DNA of 64,000 nt from Hepsetus odoe. Its lineage: Eukaryota > Chordata > Actinopteri > Characiformes > Hepsetidae. Numbering within the stretch: the stretch's first letter is position 1; each line of letters starts with the position of its first letter. Location of the stretch: assembly GCA_017165825.1 (NCBI GenBank), contig CM029367.1, positions 18,144,259 to 18,208,258 on the forward strand, written 5' to 3'. The translations under genes and the position numbers were made by a program. The notes beneath the pieces are model-generated. The model was not told the DNA's origin, ran no database searches, and was given only the letters and a program-made list of their open reading frames with translations. Positions 12,484 to 24,187 of the stretch are shown piece by piece.

Positions 12484-13402
12484 ATGGCTGGCTGAGAGTT
12501 GTCTAAAAGCCTGTGCATATCCAGGTGGTGAGAGTAATGGATACTGGATTGCACTCTGATGTGCTTTACAGCTAGAGGAAAAAGGGGTCATCGTGTCAGT
12601 TTGTAAAAAGACGCTTGTATAAAGCTTTCTGCTCTTCCTTCCTCGCCATGCATTTGTTTTATCTTATGTATTTTGCAGTCCCCTCAGGGCAAGCTGGGGC
12701 CAGGTATCTTGTCTGGGGTCAGTACAACAGGAGCACAGTCTCATGAACTGTGACTGAGTCTATGACCTTTTGTGCTTCATCTCTCATTGCTAAGTTCACA
12801 GTTCTGTTACATCAATATGCACTTTAGCTTTTATCCCAACTCTTCTCACCTTTGCAGCTCATTGCATGTTAAGCTTTTAAATGCCAAGCTGGTATAAAGC
12901 AATGGCTTGGCCCAGTGTCATAGTTTTCATCAGATCCCAAAGGTAACTGATCAGTCAAGACGTTAATCATTTGAAGTTTTTTCTTTATTATTGGTTTGAG
13001 CTCCAGATAAAATGCTTTTGCATTTAAGAGAAATTGGAAACTTGTAATCAGCAATTTATCCAAATTTTAAGCAATTTATTCAAACTGTACTGAAAGATTC
13101 TGTCTTTGAAATGGCTCCAGTCCCTATTTAAAGCTATCTGAGATGCAAGTGCAGTGGTGAGCAAAAGTCTAAAACCAATAACATTTGGATTCCTTTTTAT
13201 TATCTAAGTTTACAAATGTACAAATCATGTCAAAATATTTCATCTGGAAATGTATAAAAATGATCAAATAATGCAAGTTTAATGCCAGATCTTTTACATT
13301 CAATTTTCTTGTTTTTCTTTTATACACTGTTCTCTAAAACTCTGCAGCATTTTTTAGAAGCATCTGATGATTATGTGAGATCCACCGTAGAAACGTCTGA
13401 AT

Positions 13403-13555
13403 ACAAAGTCAATCCATCCATCCACTCATTCAGTATCTAAACCACTTATTCTGATTAGGATTGTGGATAGTGCTGGAGACTGTCCTAAAGCACACAGGCC
13501 CAAAGGCAGAGAAACATCTTGAACAAGTCATCAGTTCATTGCAGAGTCCGTGTCA
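13403..13555 (-). repeat. Degenerate LINE-tail-like repeat
   Basis: It begins with CATC repeats and continues with text related to the complement of the block at 24062-24187 (CACTTATTCTGATTAGGATTGTGGATAGTGCTGGAG pattern). I read it as a decayed opposite-strand copy of that family. The identification is by eye only. Confidence 0.45.
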
Positions 13556-13833
13556 AAGGTTTGCTTAAATATAAGTGACCAAAAGATAGTTCATAGTCTT
13601 TTCTTTGTTTCAGCCTTTTCAAAGACCTAAAGCTTGCTCATTTCCAGGTTCATATTTAAGAATGTATTCTCTGGTTTTCAGTGTGGTAATAGACCCAGTC
13701 ACCGCTGTGGTATTCAAATTTGCAAAACATTCAGTTCTAGTTCCTAAAACCTACTTCTATTATAAATTCAAACTGCTGATCAAACCATCCCTATGTTTTT
13801 GGTAACTATGGTGTTGTGTGCTTTTTTTTGCAG

Positions 13834-14004
13834 GATCGTGCTCCGTATCCGGCCAGTCGACACACGGCCACCACCACGCTGACTCTTGATGTGTTAGATG
13901 GGGATGACCTGGGTCCTATGTTCCTGCCCTGCATCCTGGTCAATAACACCCGTGACTGCAGCCCAGTCACTTACCGCGTGGTCATACCTGAACTGACAGA
14001 GCCG
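13834..14004 (+). CDS. pcdh15: pcdh15 exon 5 of window: end of EC2, start of EC3
   Basis: The exon is 171 nt (57 codons), phase 0 at both ends, with acceptor TTGCAG and donor GTGAGA. It encodes [20 protein letters not shown], then [12 protein letters not shown] and VIPEL. Mammals have [23 protein letters not shown] and TRDC at the same places. DGDDLGP is the atypical EC2-EC3 linker of PCDH15. The two Cys in LPC and RDC are conserved and probably form a disulfide loop. Confidence 0.98.
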
Positions 14005-16845
14005 GTGAGAGCCTTCACACAGCAGTGCTGCCAACACACTTCACACTGCACTTACTGGGAGCACAACAGGGATGTGCTCGGCTCTTCGTTAGCCAATTAA
14101 TGAGGTTCTGGTGTCCCTGAGGAATGGGTCAGAGATGAGGTCAGTGACTGGAAGAAATAGTGAGTGTTCATAAACCATCAGAAGTTCCCTGCTTAACTTC
14201 ACCCTTCAGGTTCATCTATCAAATACTAACTCCACTGCCCCAGTTGTAGAGCTGGAGCCCTTTTTATCCCTGCGACACTTTTTCTGAGCCGGTATGATGT
14301 GTGTGTTTTGAAGAGTAGCCTGCTGACAAAAGAGTAAAACCTGGGAATGAGGAAGAAGTTTAGTATTGAGTTAATGCACCAGTATCCTTGGAGAGTGTGC
14401 TAGTTATTAATACTTGGCTTCGATGTGAGTCCTTCTGTCTGTGTGTCAGTGTGTAATGAGGTCTGTAAAAGTGAATGTAAGTTTGTGCAGTAATACAGCT
14501 GCAGGAGAGCAGACAGGTGTTCTCATTATTGTTGTGCTTCAAAATGAAAGCCTAAGATGTCTGAAGGAATAAGTGTGTTTGTAAATCTGTCTGAAAGTGA
14601 GTCTATTACCCAAGGGGCCACTCTTGCCTTATTTAGTTTAATAGCACTCTCTCACTCCTGCTGGTCGGTGTAGCTCACAGACTGCTCCACTAACCCTTTG
14701 CCTTGAGCTTGCACTTGGCTTCAGATGAGAGAACCAGGGCAGGAAGAGAGCGCAGGAGGAGGAGAGAGGGATTGGGTGAGGGAATGAGATGAGAGAAAAG
14801 AGGTGGGCCGTGAGAAGTCGCTCCAGATGGAGAGATAAAAACGGAGAGCAGACGCAGAGGAGAAAATGGAGATCGGCAGTGGAAGATCTTGGGTGTCTTC
14901 GGCCTTTAGTTAGAAGATGGTGCCAAACTAGTGATACACTGAAAATCTGGCCTCTGAAATGTTTAGGACAGAATTTACATTGATGTTTTTGCCACCGAAT
15001 AAAAATGCAAAAATTGTAAACTGTAAGGCATTTTTCCTTTTTAGACTGAGGAGGCCTACTCTAAAGTATCATTATATGCTAGGATGCAGGAAAGCCTTTG
15101 AAACTGAAACTGACATGACAAAATACACATATGAATGACCCATCAAGCCAATGATGTATCAAATGCTCACTTGAATGTCCTTGCTGGACACATTTTATGC
15201 AACCAGTCAGATTACTCTATTGAAAATGTTCAATTAAACTTTGTTTGATTAAACTTTTTATATTTCTATTTAATTGCATTTTGTTATTTTAACAGTCTTA
15301 GTTGAACAATTATGGGGCAATTAAACTATGACTTTTTCCATGCAGTGTTAATCAAAGTGTTAATCAAAAAGGGCAAGCAACTTGGCAGCAAAGACATGCT
15401 AATTAAAGCATCTCATTAATGCTTGTTTTTTCACCTTGTTGTTTTTGAATTATGTCTCATTTTGAAGTATAAATAAAGAGCACAATGCATTTAAATAATG
15501 AAAAAGAAATGTATCAAGCCACAGCCCCCTAGAGGCTGTTATGGTGCTTTCATTGTGGTTGAGTTGAATGGTGTGGAGGTAAATGTTTGCTATGGCCCAA
15601 ATCTTTTATTTATTTATTTAAGTGATAAGCAATTCTTCTGCTTCTGTATGCATATGCATGCATATTGAGGATTTCTCTGTGGGTTGACCATGGGTGAGCA
15701 TTTATCATATTTTAGAACTATATCTATGCTTATCAAGGCATTGGAGTGATTGAAATAAAATGACTTTAATGGAGAAAAGATGAAAGAGGTGCTTCAAATG
15801 CAGAAGCTCCAGAGCTGCAGAGTCAGTGCAGGTGTGCTGTGCTTCCTGAAGACCTGAGCCCAGGTCCTCCAGCAGGGAGCACAGAGGAAAAGCCTAGTAA
15901 ATAAGCACTCACTGTGCCCGTTGTTTGCTCAGGCTTTTCATAATGTATGATTAAAGGTTTACAGATGGCTAAGTGTGCAGATTTGGGGAACTGCATGACT
16001 CCCAGAGGCTGACTCTGTTTCTAGCTGAGCTCTACCCTGCTATTTGCTACTATGTGCAGTTTTATACACAGTGACTGTAGTTCCTTTCCGCCCATTCTTT
16101 ATTCTCATATCTGCACGTCTGAACAAATTACAATTTAGGAGAATATTCTGAAGCCTGTGGTGTTTAGGTTTGGAGTTTGATTTATGTGTTATTGCTATTG
16201 AATTCCTGGTGCTTACACTTTTAACAGCTGTGGGTCTGTTGTTTAGTGCAAGAGTGAGCTGTTTGGTGCAATGAAGATATTTCAAACTGGTGTGTAGATT
16301 GTTGAACAATTTTTTTCTGGGTATGGGGCCTGTTTTAGTAGAATGTGTCTGAGACTGTCCCTAAATGCAAGGTTTCACTTTTATGCCTCTGTAATTGATT
16401 TAGCTTTTGCAAGCTTCCCCATAGTGTAGCAACTTGTGCCAAATGCAAAACTGAAAACTAAACTCCAAATAAAGTGGATTATAATCAGTGTAATTTAAGT
16501 GAGTGGATTCAGGTTTTATGAACTATTCGAGCATAAGGGATTTCCCCCCTACTTTTAACTCTGAAGCTGGAGGGTGGGATTGTGGGTAGAATGGAATGTC
16601 CCAGGTGAGAACACGCCTAATTTTCAGCATTTCTACACTAATGACTACTGATAGGCATTCTTTTAGCATTTTTATTTACTTGCATTTTTTTTATTTACAA
16701 TATAACAGTAATAGTCATTAGTGATGTATTCTGAATACGTGTGTGCTAATGCGCTATATTTTTTCGTGTTGATATGGATTCATACCCTCATTCTTTGAAA
16801 TTTGTCAGATTTTACATCCACTCTTAATCAAGAAAAAAATGTGAA

Positions 16846-17362
16846 AAGTGTGAAAAAATGCTGTTAACAAAGAATGCTTTCAGAAATGGAAGTGTTAATA
16901 ATTTATTTTCATCAATCAACAAAATGCAGTGAATGAACAAAAGAGAAATCTAAATCAAATCAGTATTTGGTGTGACCACCCTTTTCCTTCAAAACAGCAT
17001 CAATTCTTCTAGGTACACTTGCACACAGTTTTTGAAGGAACTCGGCTGGTATGTTGTTCCAGACATCTTGGAGAACTAACCACAGATCTTCTGTGGATGT
17101 AGGCTTCCACGTTTCTTCATGTAATCCAGACACACTGGATGATGTTGAGATCAGGGCTCTGTGGGGGCCAGAAGAACTGATGCTGGTTTGAAAGCAAAAG
17201 GTAGTAACACCAGATATTGATTTGATTTAGATTTTTCTTTTGTTCGCCCACTTTGCATTTTGTAAATTGATAAAAATAATCAATGTCTATTTATATTTCT
17301 GAAAGCATTCTTTCTTTACAGCATTTTTTCCACACCTGCCTAAAACTTTTGCACAGTACTGT
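16846..17362 (-). mobile_element. Mariner-type element, 5' end lost (copy 1)
   Basis: Right end TTTTGCACAGTACTGTA and most of the interior match the complete copy at 56813-57401. The left inverted repeat is preserved only from GTGTGAAAAAATGCTGTTAAC onward. A short internal deletion relative to the complete copy lies near 17110, where the transposase C-terminus-like peptide is interrupted. Confidence 0.85.
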
Positions 17363-17419
17363 ATGTGTGTGTGTGTATATATATTATATATATATATATA
17401 TGATATATATACTCATATA
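17363..17419 (+). repeat. TG/TA-rich microsatellite between two elements
   Basis: A short TG run passes into TA-rich sequence with tetranucleotide-like ATATAC units. Confidence 0.85.
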
Positions 17420-17808
17420 TATACAAAAGAAAAATCTAAATCAAATCAATATTTGGTGTTACTACCTTTTGCCTTCAAACCAGCATCAGTTCTTCTAGGT
17501 ACACTTGCACAAAGTCAGGGATTTTGTAGGATTATAGTCGGTGTATGATCAACCAGTTTTACCAAACAGGTGCTGATGATCATCAATGTCACACGGAGGT
17601 CATGTTTGGAACAACCGACCAGCCGAGTTCCTTCAAAACTGTGTGCAAGTACCAAGAAGAATTGATGCTGTTGATTCAGATTTCTCTTTTGTTCATTCAC
17701 TGCATTTTGTTGATTGATGAAAATAAATGATTAACACTTCCATTTTTGAAAGCATTCTTTGTTTACAGCATTTTTTCACACCTGCCTAAGGCTTTTGCAC
17801 AGTACTGT
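17420..17808 (-). mobile_element. Mariner-type element, truncated and divergent (copy 3)
   Basis: The outer parts match copies 1 and 2 (TCAAATCAATATTTGGTGTTAC at the left, TTCACACCTGCCTAAGGCTT and CAGTACTGTGT at the right). The interior 17515-17640 is different sequence, so it is a related non-autonomous variant and not a simple duplicate. The left terminal repeat is missing. Confidence 0.75.
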
Positions 17809-18077
17809 GTATATATATATATTTTTTTTTTTACAATGGTGAATAGGAACCAGGGGTCTTAACATTTAAAATGTAAAATGTAAAATGTAAACCCAAGGTA
17901 AAGCACTTCTGACTTCCTCTCATTACCATGTGAACTGTTCTGCTTGCTTAGTTTTCCTCAAACAGAGAATTTCACATCTACAATGATTTCATTATTCATA
18001 GTTAATGAATTTCATTATTCATAAATAAATGTGAAATTTCTCTATAAGTCATGTTGTCTCATGTGTGTTTATGTTAG

Positions 18078-18186
18078 AACAAACTGAATCCCCTAAACGT
18101 GACACCACCCATCCGAGCAGTTGACCAGGATAGAAACATCCAACCTCCTTCAGACCGACCCGGCATCCTCTACTTCATTCTACTCG
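18078..18186 (+). CDS. pcdh15: pcdh15 exon 6 of window: EC3
   Basis: The exon is 109 nt (36 codons + 1), entering phase 0 and leaving phase 1, with acceptor GTTAG and donor GTATGT. It encodes [20 protein letters not shown] followed by PGILYFIL, which differs from the mammalian protein at only a few positions. AVDQDRN is the DxD calcium motif of EC3. Confidence 0.98.
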
Positions 18187-18314
18187 GTATGTATCCTGAA
18201 AACAAACACATAGACAGAAGCATCTTCAAAATATGTAGATTTTCTTTTTTCTTTGAATTCCTGCATTACGTGTGTGTTCTTCTTGTGTGCTGACTCTCTT
18301 TCTCTTGTCTTCAG
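18187..18314 (+). other. Short intron 6-7
   Basis: A 128-bp intron, the shortest in the window, GTATGT to TTCAG, with T-rich sequence before the acceptor. Confidence 0.96.
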
Positions 18315-18427
18315 GTCAGCCAACAGTGTACCCAGAGTTCTTTTCTCTGAACAGCAGCACGGCTGAATTGCGTCTGTTGAAGCCTGTCAGGAGAGACATG
18401 TACCAGACCTTTACACTCGTCATTAAG
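18315..18427 (+). CDS. pcdh15: pcdh15 exon 7 of window: EC3
   Basis: The exon is 113 nt (2 + 37 codons), entering phase 1 (G|GT makes the Gly) and leaving phase 0, with donor GTCAGT. It encodes YPEFFSLNSSTAELRLL and ends LVIK, matching mammalian YPRFFHMHPRTAELSLL and DLVIK. The position of the usual DRE motif reads RRD. NSS is a potential glycosylation site absent from the mammalian sequence as I recall it. Confidence 0.97.
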
Positions 18428-20931
18428 GTCAGTACCATCACGCTAATCACTCACACACACACTCTTCCCTCACCACCTGGTCCTAATGGCCAGCTCATTT
18501 TTGCCTAATTGTTATGAGACATGCAGTAGCCTTGGATATTAAGAAGTCCTTGCTTTTTGCTACTGTTGCTAATGCTTATACGCATAGCTGCTCAGCCTTC
18601 CTCTGAAACCTACAGACACCTTCTTATATTTAATTGCCCAATATTTAATTAATTTAATATTTAAGTTTATACATGAACACATTTACATAACAGCAATATT
18701 AACTCGCTCTAGAAACTGTGCATCGGTGCTGTAAATATGTAAATGAGAAGTTTTATTTAATCAGATTGCATTTTCACTAAGCCTTGCCAGTTAAGCCAAT
18801 AAGCCCAAGGTAATTACAACAGTCTACGTAAATTTTAGCACTTTGTAGTACAGTTGCATTTCACCATTGAGAGTGGACTCTCATTATAAACTGTCGTTAT
18901 GAATGAAAAGATTAACATCGTTCATACACTGTTCTGTAGAAAGAAAGCTAAGGAGGAAGCCAGAGAGCAATGAATAGATTAAGTATGATTATTAGGATAA
19001 TCTTGTTTTAGTAGAAAGCCAGGAAATTCTCACTTGCTCATTCCTGTGAAATGTAATGAAAAACCACTGTAAAATGTGCCTGCGTAATAATTTTTGGTTG
19101 TTATGTATATCAGCAACAATAGCGTAAAAAAGTATATGGTTAAAGAAAACTCATATAACGTTAACAATAACAATAATGCTATGTATCTTTGTTGTTGTTG
19201 TTGTTGTTGCTGTTATATGAGGTTTCTTTAGCAATGCACTTTGTTATAAATGTTGGAATTCAATCATGTGCTTTTCAAAAGCAATCACTTGAGGCTTTGG
19301 AGTACTGTGAAAATTTAGAATTTTAGACATTTAGACACTGGCTTAATGTGTTTTATACATCTACATTTTCCATTATGCCATTATGAACCCGACTTTATCA
19401 CATCAGGATTGCCAACAAACACAGTCAGAGTTGTTAGGTGCATAACTATGTGTGGGCAGGATTGGGAGAGCTTGTGCATGTCTATATTTGCATGCACAAT
19501 AAGCTCTGATCAATATTAGTGCTCGCTATAAGGTACACAGGCCAGAGAGGTCTTTCTGTGGTTGACACAGCTAGGAAAAAGCACTGACAGCTCACACATG
19601 TGCAAGTGAGGCACCATTCACTGCGCATATTCAATTAAGTGAAATACATCCTCTAATGCAATCGAGCAAGAAGAGCGAGAGAAAAAGGGAGAAGAGGAGA
19701 GAGGCATAAAGCATATAATTGTTCAGCAAGCAGCCAGGATTATCACATCACTTAGAAATGTTAAATGCCTCTGTTTGCCCTGTAAAACAGTCGTGCTTGC
19801 TCTCCTGACATCTCACATGTTTTATACTGACTGCTGTGGAAAAATATGAAGCAGACTGGAAATGAGGTTTTGTTTTCACTCAATGCGTCAGAGGTGTTTG
19901 GAAAACATGCACCAGAAAATAAAGTATTGAAGAGAGGGAAACCTGAATTATGCAGCTCAGGGAGGCTTTCTGATCTGTTTTCTGCTGTGTGATAAAAAAT
20001 AGAGATTTCCCAGCTATGCATGCTTGAACATGTCAGCCATATGCATAGCTATATATACAGCTAATTAGAAATTCATACATTTGAAATACATATCAGAAAT
20101 TAAGTAAACATTTAACGCTGGGGGTTTAACAGTTTACATGTATACTATTGATCCAGACAGTTGCATGAAAATCTATTAGTTTAAAGTATCTCTAACATGC
20201 TTTGTTTGGATTAAAACATATATTTATGTTCAGACTCTGATTACAGTACCTGTTTTTTTTTTTTTTAGATTGGCTATGTTAAAATGTTCGATTCCCTCAC
20301 CAGTAGATTACCCTGAGGTACCCTTGAGCAAGGTACCATCCCCATCACTGCTCCCGGGTGCTTTCAATAGCTGCCCACTGCTGCACTGTGTTTGCATGGG
20401 TTAAATGCAGAGGTCCAATTTTGTTGTGGTTCACTGTGTTGTGCTGTGACCTCGCAATGACAAGGGTTGTCACTTTCACTTTTCACTTTCATTAAGGCAT
20501 AGTTTGAGGTACATGAAGAAGATCTCAAGGTTCAAAGTCTCCACATCTCAGTCTGATGAAGCAGCTGTGGAATAAGCTACACTGATCCAGGGATCCATTA
20601 TAGAACTAAGGAGCTGCCCAGCCAATGTGAAAAGGTCCACGCCTCAACAGATTATACCTGTTTTGATGGCATAAGAAGGATCTACACAATACTAGGCAGA
20701 AAGTATTAATGTTAAGGCTAACTGGTGTAAATAAAGCTCTAAGAGTTTGCTAATCCTCAGGCAGCTTTAGAGGGCTGCTGTACACAGTGCTGGAGTGCCC
20801 CCCTGTTGGGCTGGGCAGTGAGCCTGCGGATTGGTATGGAGATGGCCAGCTTCCCTCACACCACTGTCGCAGTGTATTAACACTGACATGTTTGTTTGTT
20901 GTTTTATTTTTGCGGGTGTGTTTATGAGCAG
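18428..20931 (+). other. Intron 7-8
   Basis: This 2.5-kb intron holds a short (TTG)n run (19189-19208) and a SINE-A copy (20286-20490). Elsewhere it is AT-rich with no gene or further repeat recognised. Confidence 0.8.
20286..20490 (+). repeat. SINE-A copy, head truncated
   Basis: It starts at a B-box-like GTTCGATTCC, then GAGGTACCCTTGAGCAAGG, the CTGCCCACTGCTGCA block, GTTAAATGCAGAG, TGTGACCTCGCAATGACAAG and a TCACTTTCAC tail. All of these are shared with the copy at 46201-46412. The A-box half of the tRNA-like head is absent. Confidence 0.85.
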
Positions 20932-21138
20932 GCTGAACAGGATAATGGTCACCCTCTCCCTGCATTTGCTGACCTGCGAATAGATATTTTGGATGAAAAC
21001 AACCAGGCCCCTTACTTCCAGCAGCCATCCTACCAGGGCTTCATCAGTGAGTCAGCCCCTGTGGGTGCAACCATCTCAGCCAGAGCCAACCTCTCGGCCC
21101 CGCTGGCCATCATCGCCCTTGACAATGACATCGAAGAG
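20932..21138 (+). CDS. pcdh15: pcdh15 exon 8 of window: end of EC3, start of EC4
   Basis: The exon is 207 nt (69 codons), phase 0 at both ends, with acceptor GAGCAG and donor GTGGGC. It encodes [44 protein letters not shown] and IALDNDIEE. Mammals have [26 protein letters not shown] and IVALDKDIED. DENNQAP is the EC3-EC4 linker, where Asn replaces the second Asp of DxNDN. Confidence 0.98.
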
Positions 21139-21428
21139 GTGGGCACATGTCTGTACAGACATATTACCAGACACACAGTGTGTTCTGTTGTTTTCATTTC
21201 TGAGTGAAATTATTGTACCAGAACAGCCATTTATGCAGCTATATTTGCAATCAGAGATTTCAAAATGTTTGAACATGTTTATTGCAGCTTCAGCCAGGGG
21301 CTATACCAGTAGGTATCAGGCTGATGTGAACTGTTGTGTGCTGTGGTTTACTCTCTTCTCTTTCTATCTCTCTATTTTTCCTCACTATTTCCCATTTTCT
21401 CAGTTTTTCCCTCTGTACTAATTTCTAT

Positions 21429-21430
<2 letters not shown>

Positions 21431-21495
<65 letters not shown>

Positions 21496-21507
21496 CCTTT
21501 CTCGCTC
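21431..21507 (+). repeat. (CT)n microsatellite
   Basis: About 65 bp of pure CT followed by CT-rich text, mid-intron and not at a splice site. Confidence 0.95.
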
Positions 21508-22349
21508 TCTCTTTCTTGTTTGTTTGCTTTGCTTTGCAGTGACATGCTTCAGTAATAGCTTCTCTCCAGAGACTGGTTTTAATATCCCTGTATCCTGTGT
21601 TTAACATCCCTTTTCTTTCTTTTTTAATGAAAGGATGCTCAAATGGCTTAGTCATATAGAATAAAGATGTTTCCATTGGGGCAAAGTCATAACAATTAGC
21701 TTTAACATAACAGCCGGGAAATAAGATTTCATTCTGCATTTTTCTAGGTATACTGCAGGTTGTGACCAAAATAACTCCAATTCTAAGAAGCTAAGAAGTC
21801 TGGTAATGTCATACCATATAATAAAAATAGGGTTTAATGTTTGATGTGAAAACATAGTGTGCGTGTAGTTAAGAGAAATTATTATTTATTTGAGAACAGT
21901 TTTTGTAAAGACTGATGTGGAATATGAAACCATACACTGCTTATTTCGGCTGCTTTATTATCATTATCATGTTTTTAAGCTAATATCACTATCAGAGATT
22001 ATTGATTGCTATTGTAGTTTGGTTGCAGGAGTGAGAAAGTGAGATTTTTGTTTGTTTATTTTTGTGTGCATGGGTGTGCTTGAGCTCACAAAGCCACTGT
22101 CGTGGTCCTTTGATACATTTTTTTAAGATGGTCAGGAGATGCTGGGAAAAAGTCTGAGGCTCTTTAAAAGATCACTCATAAAAGCTTCACTCTCCTGAGG
22201 GTTGAGCTGAACTCTTCTACCACTACAACTGTGAACTGCTCACTCTCTCTGAAAAACCAAGCCTCACCTCTCTCAACCCTCACTTTCTGTCTCTTATTCT
22301 CTTCACTTATTCACCTATCATTCTCAATCCCTCCTTATCTGTTCTCTTT

Positions 22350-22354
<5 letters not shown>

Positions 22355-22392
<38 letters not shown>
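22355..22392 (+). repeat. (CT)n microsatellite
   Basis: A CT run of about 38 bp, about 350 bp before the next acceptor. Confidence 0.93.
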
Positions 22393-22396
<4 letters not shown>

Positions 22397-22741
22397 CTAA
22401 TGAGTGAGAGCGATTAAGTAATGAAAGGAAAGAAAAAAGATGTTCAGGAGAGATGCTTTAAATTTATGACAGAACTCTATCCGTATAGTTGTTGTTCATT
22501 TGGAGCAATATAGGAATACTAATAATAATTGTGTTCCTCTGAAGTTTGCATATTTGCACTAGCTTTTCTAGTACTTGAGGGTAATCAAAAAGGAGTGTAT
22601 TATGTGAATTAAAATGTGCTGTGGATGTTGTAATATTCACCCTTTGCATGTGCATGAGTGTGTAAAGGGATGTGGGAGTTTTTTCAACAATTTTTTCCAG
22701 TAACTTTATACAACCTTCAGGTCTTTTTTTTTTCTTTAAAG

Positions 22742-22876
22742 AGCAAAGACCCGCAGTTGAAGATTACGCTGGCTAGCTACTCATCCATCTTCTCCATTAC
22801 TCCTTCTGGAATCTCACGTTACCTCACCCTCCTCAAGCCCCTGGACAGAGAGATGCAGATGAGCTATACATTTACG
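22742..22876 (+). CDS. pcdh15: pcdh15 exon 9 of window: EC4
   Basis: The exon is 135 nt (45 codons), phase 0 at both ends, with donor GTATGA. The acceptor TTTAAAG is weak (A at -3) but has a strong T-rich tract. It is the only choice that keeps the frame and gives SKDPQL (mammalian TKDPEL). It also encodes SGISRYLTLLKPLDREMQ and SYTFT, matching TGITRYLTLLQPVDREEQ. LDRE is a classical calcium motif. Confidence 0.95.
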
Positions 22877-23027
22877 GTATGATCATACATTCACATATGC
22901 TAATATTCAATACTTCCCTCCAGTCCCAAGGATGGTTAATATTGTAAGAGGGCCTCACAAGATGATCCTAACATTCTTCCATTGTGGGTCCAGTATTGGT
23001 GGAAGGAGCTAGGGTATCCTATGATAT

Positions 23028-23098
23028 TCAATTAAATTTATTCTTGTTTAGCGCCTTTTACAACACAGTTGCCACAAGGCACTTTACATATCACAAAG
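23028..23098 (+). repeat. Fragment of a fish interspersed repeat
   Basis: TTAAATTTATTCTTGTTTAGC, then CTTTTACAACA and CTTTACA resemble the opening of the composite repeat at 45237 (TTTATTTATATAGCACTTTTT, CAAAGCAGCTTTACA). Only this short part is present. Confidence 0.55.
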
Positions 23099-23228
23099 TT
23101 CAAAGAGCACAAGCCGCAGTGGCACTGAAGTGATGCACATTTCCTGTTCCCAGTTTGTACACGGTTTTCATATACAAAAAGCAAACTTCAGTGTGTTCCT
23201 GTTTTGAGAAATGAAACAAAGAACTGAA

Positions 23229-23870
23229 CTACTTCTACCATTACTCCTGCTGCTACTGCTACTACTGCTACTACTACTGCTACTACTACTATTACTACTA
23301 CTACTGCTGCTACTGCTACTACTGCTGCTACTGCTACTACTGCTGCTACTGCTGCTACTGCTCCTACTACTACTGCTACTACTGCTGCTACTGCTGCTAC
23401 TGCTACTACTACTACTGCTACTACTGCTGCTACTGCTGCTACTGCTACTACTGCTACTGCTACTACTGCTACTACTGCTACTACTGCTGCTACTGCTACT
23501 ACTGCTACTGCTACTACTGCTACTGCTACTACTACTATTACTACTACTACTGCTGCTACTGCTACTACTGCTACTACTGCTGCTACTTCTACTACTCCTA
23601 CTACTCCTACTACTACTACTGCTGCTACTACTACTATTGCTGCTACTTTTACTACTTCTACTACTACTATTACTACTACTACTGCTACTGCTGTTACTAC
23701 TACTACTGCTGCTGCTACTACTACTACTTCTACTACAGCTACTGCTACTACTATTACTACTACTACTACTACTACTGCTACTGCTGCTACTACTACTACT
23801 ACTAGTGCTACTTCTACTACTACTACTACTACTACTACTACAGCTACTACTAATAATAATAATAATAATA
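23229..23870 (+). repeat. Very long CTN (CTG/CTA) trinucleotide array
   Basis: About 640 bp keep an almost perfect period of three. The units are CTG and CTA in varied order, with rare CTT, CTC, ATT, CAG and AGT units, and the end is an AAT run. The plus strand reads as poly-Leu and the minus strand as poly-Ser in one frame each. Both are repeat artefacts inside an intron, not proteins. The higher-order pattern (TACTGC and TACTACTGC units) suggests repeated expansion. Confidence 0.97.
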
Positions 23871-24061
23871 TGTGTCAGATAATTACGTGTCAAGTAATAT
23901 GGCTTGAAAACATAACATGTTTCTGGCTGAAGGCTATGAAGCCGAACCATTGTGGGCTAATTGTAAATCATCGCTTTTAGGTTAATGACTTTGTCCACAA
24001 TAGAGCAAAATCCATGTCATAAGAAAATGATGGAATTGTTTTTAGTTTTATACTTCTGTAC

Positions 24062-24187
24062 CTCTGCGATGGGCTGGCGACCTGTCCAGGGTGTGTCCCT
24101 GTCCCTCGCCCTGTGTGAGCTGGGGTCGACTCCAGCACCCCTCCGTGACCCTAATTAGGACAAGTGGCCCAGAAATGACTGACTGAC
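24062..24187 (+). repeat. LINE-tail-like interspersed repeat
   Basis: GCGATGGGCTGGCGACCTGT, CAGGGTGT, CTCCAGCACCC and GACCCTAATTAGGACAAGTGG form a block common in fish genomes and often found at retrotransposon 3' ends. The family assignment is from memory. Confidence 0.65.

Larger units (their letters stand above)
9282..13833 (+). other. Intron 4-5
   Basis: This 4.55-kb intron holds a ~150-bp tandem duplication (10640-10950), a minus-strand Tc1-like remnant (10955-11340), a GT microsatellite (12411-12482) and a degenerate LINE-tail-like fragment (13403-13555). Nothing is recognised at 9282-10640, 11345-12400 and 12490-13400. Confidence 0.75.
14005..18077 (+). other. Intron 5-6
   Basis: This 4.1-kb intron is unremarkable to about 16840. 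Then come two adjacent mariner-type elements (16846-17362 and 17420-17808) separated by a TA/TG-rich tract. A last unique stretch carries three ATGTAAA-type tandem units near 17866-17890. Confidence 0.8.
21139..22741 (+). other. Intron 8-9
   Basis: This 1.6-kb intron holds two CT microsatellites (21431-21507, 22355-22392). In mammals a small optional exon (VPPSGVPT) sits at this junction; I did not find a convincing equivalent here. Confidence 0.75.

Noticed and set aside
13151..13200. Possible transposon end (GTGAGCAAAAGTCTAAAACC)
   Set aside because: It resembles a Tc1-type end but no partner end was found.
23168..23950. Long open frames reading poly-Leu (+) and poly-Ser (-)
   Set aside because: They are translations of the CTN array in an intron. 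Any period-three repeat without stop units gives such frames.
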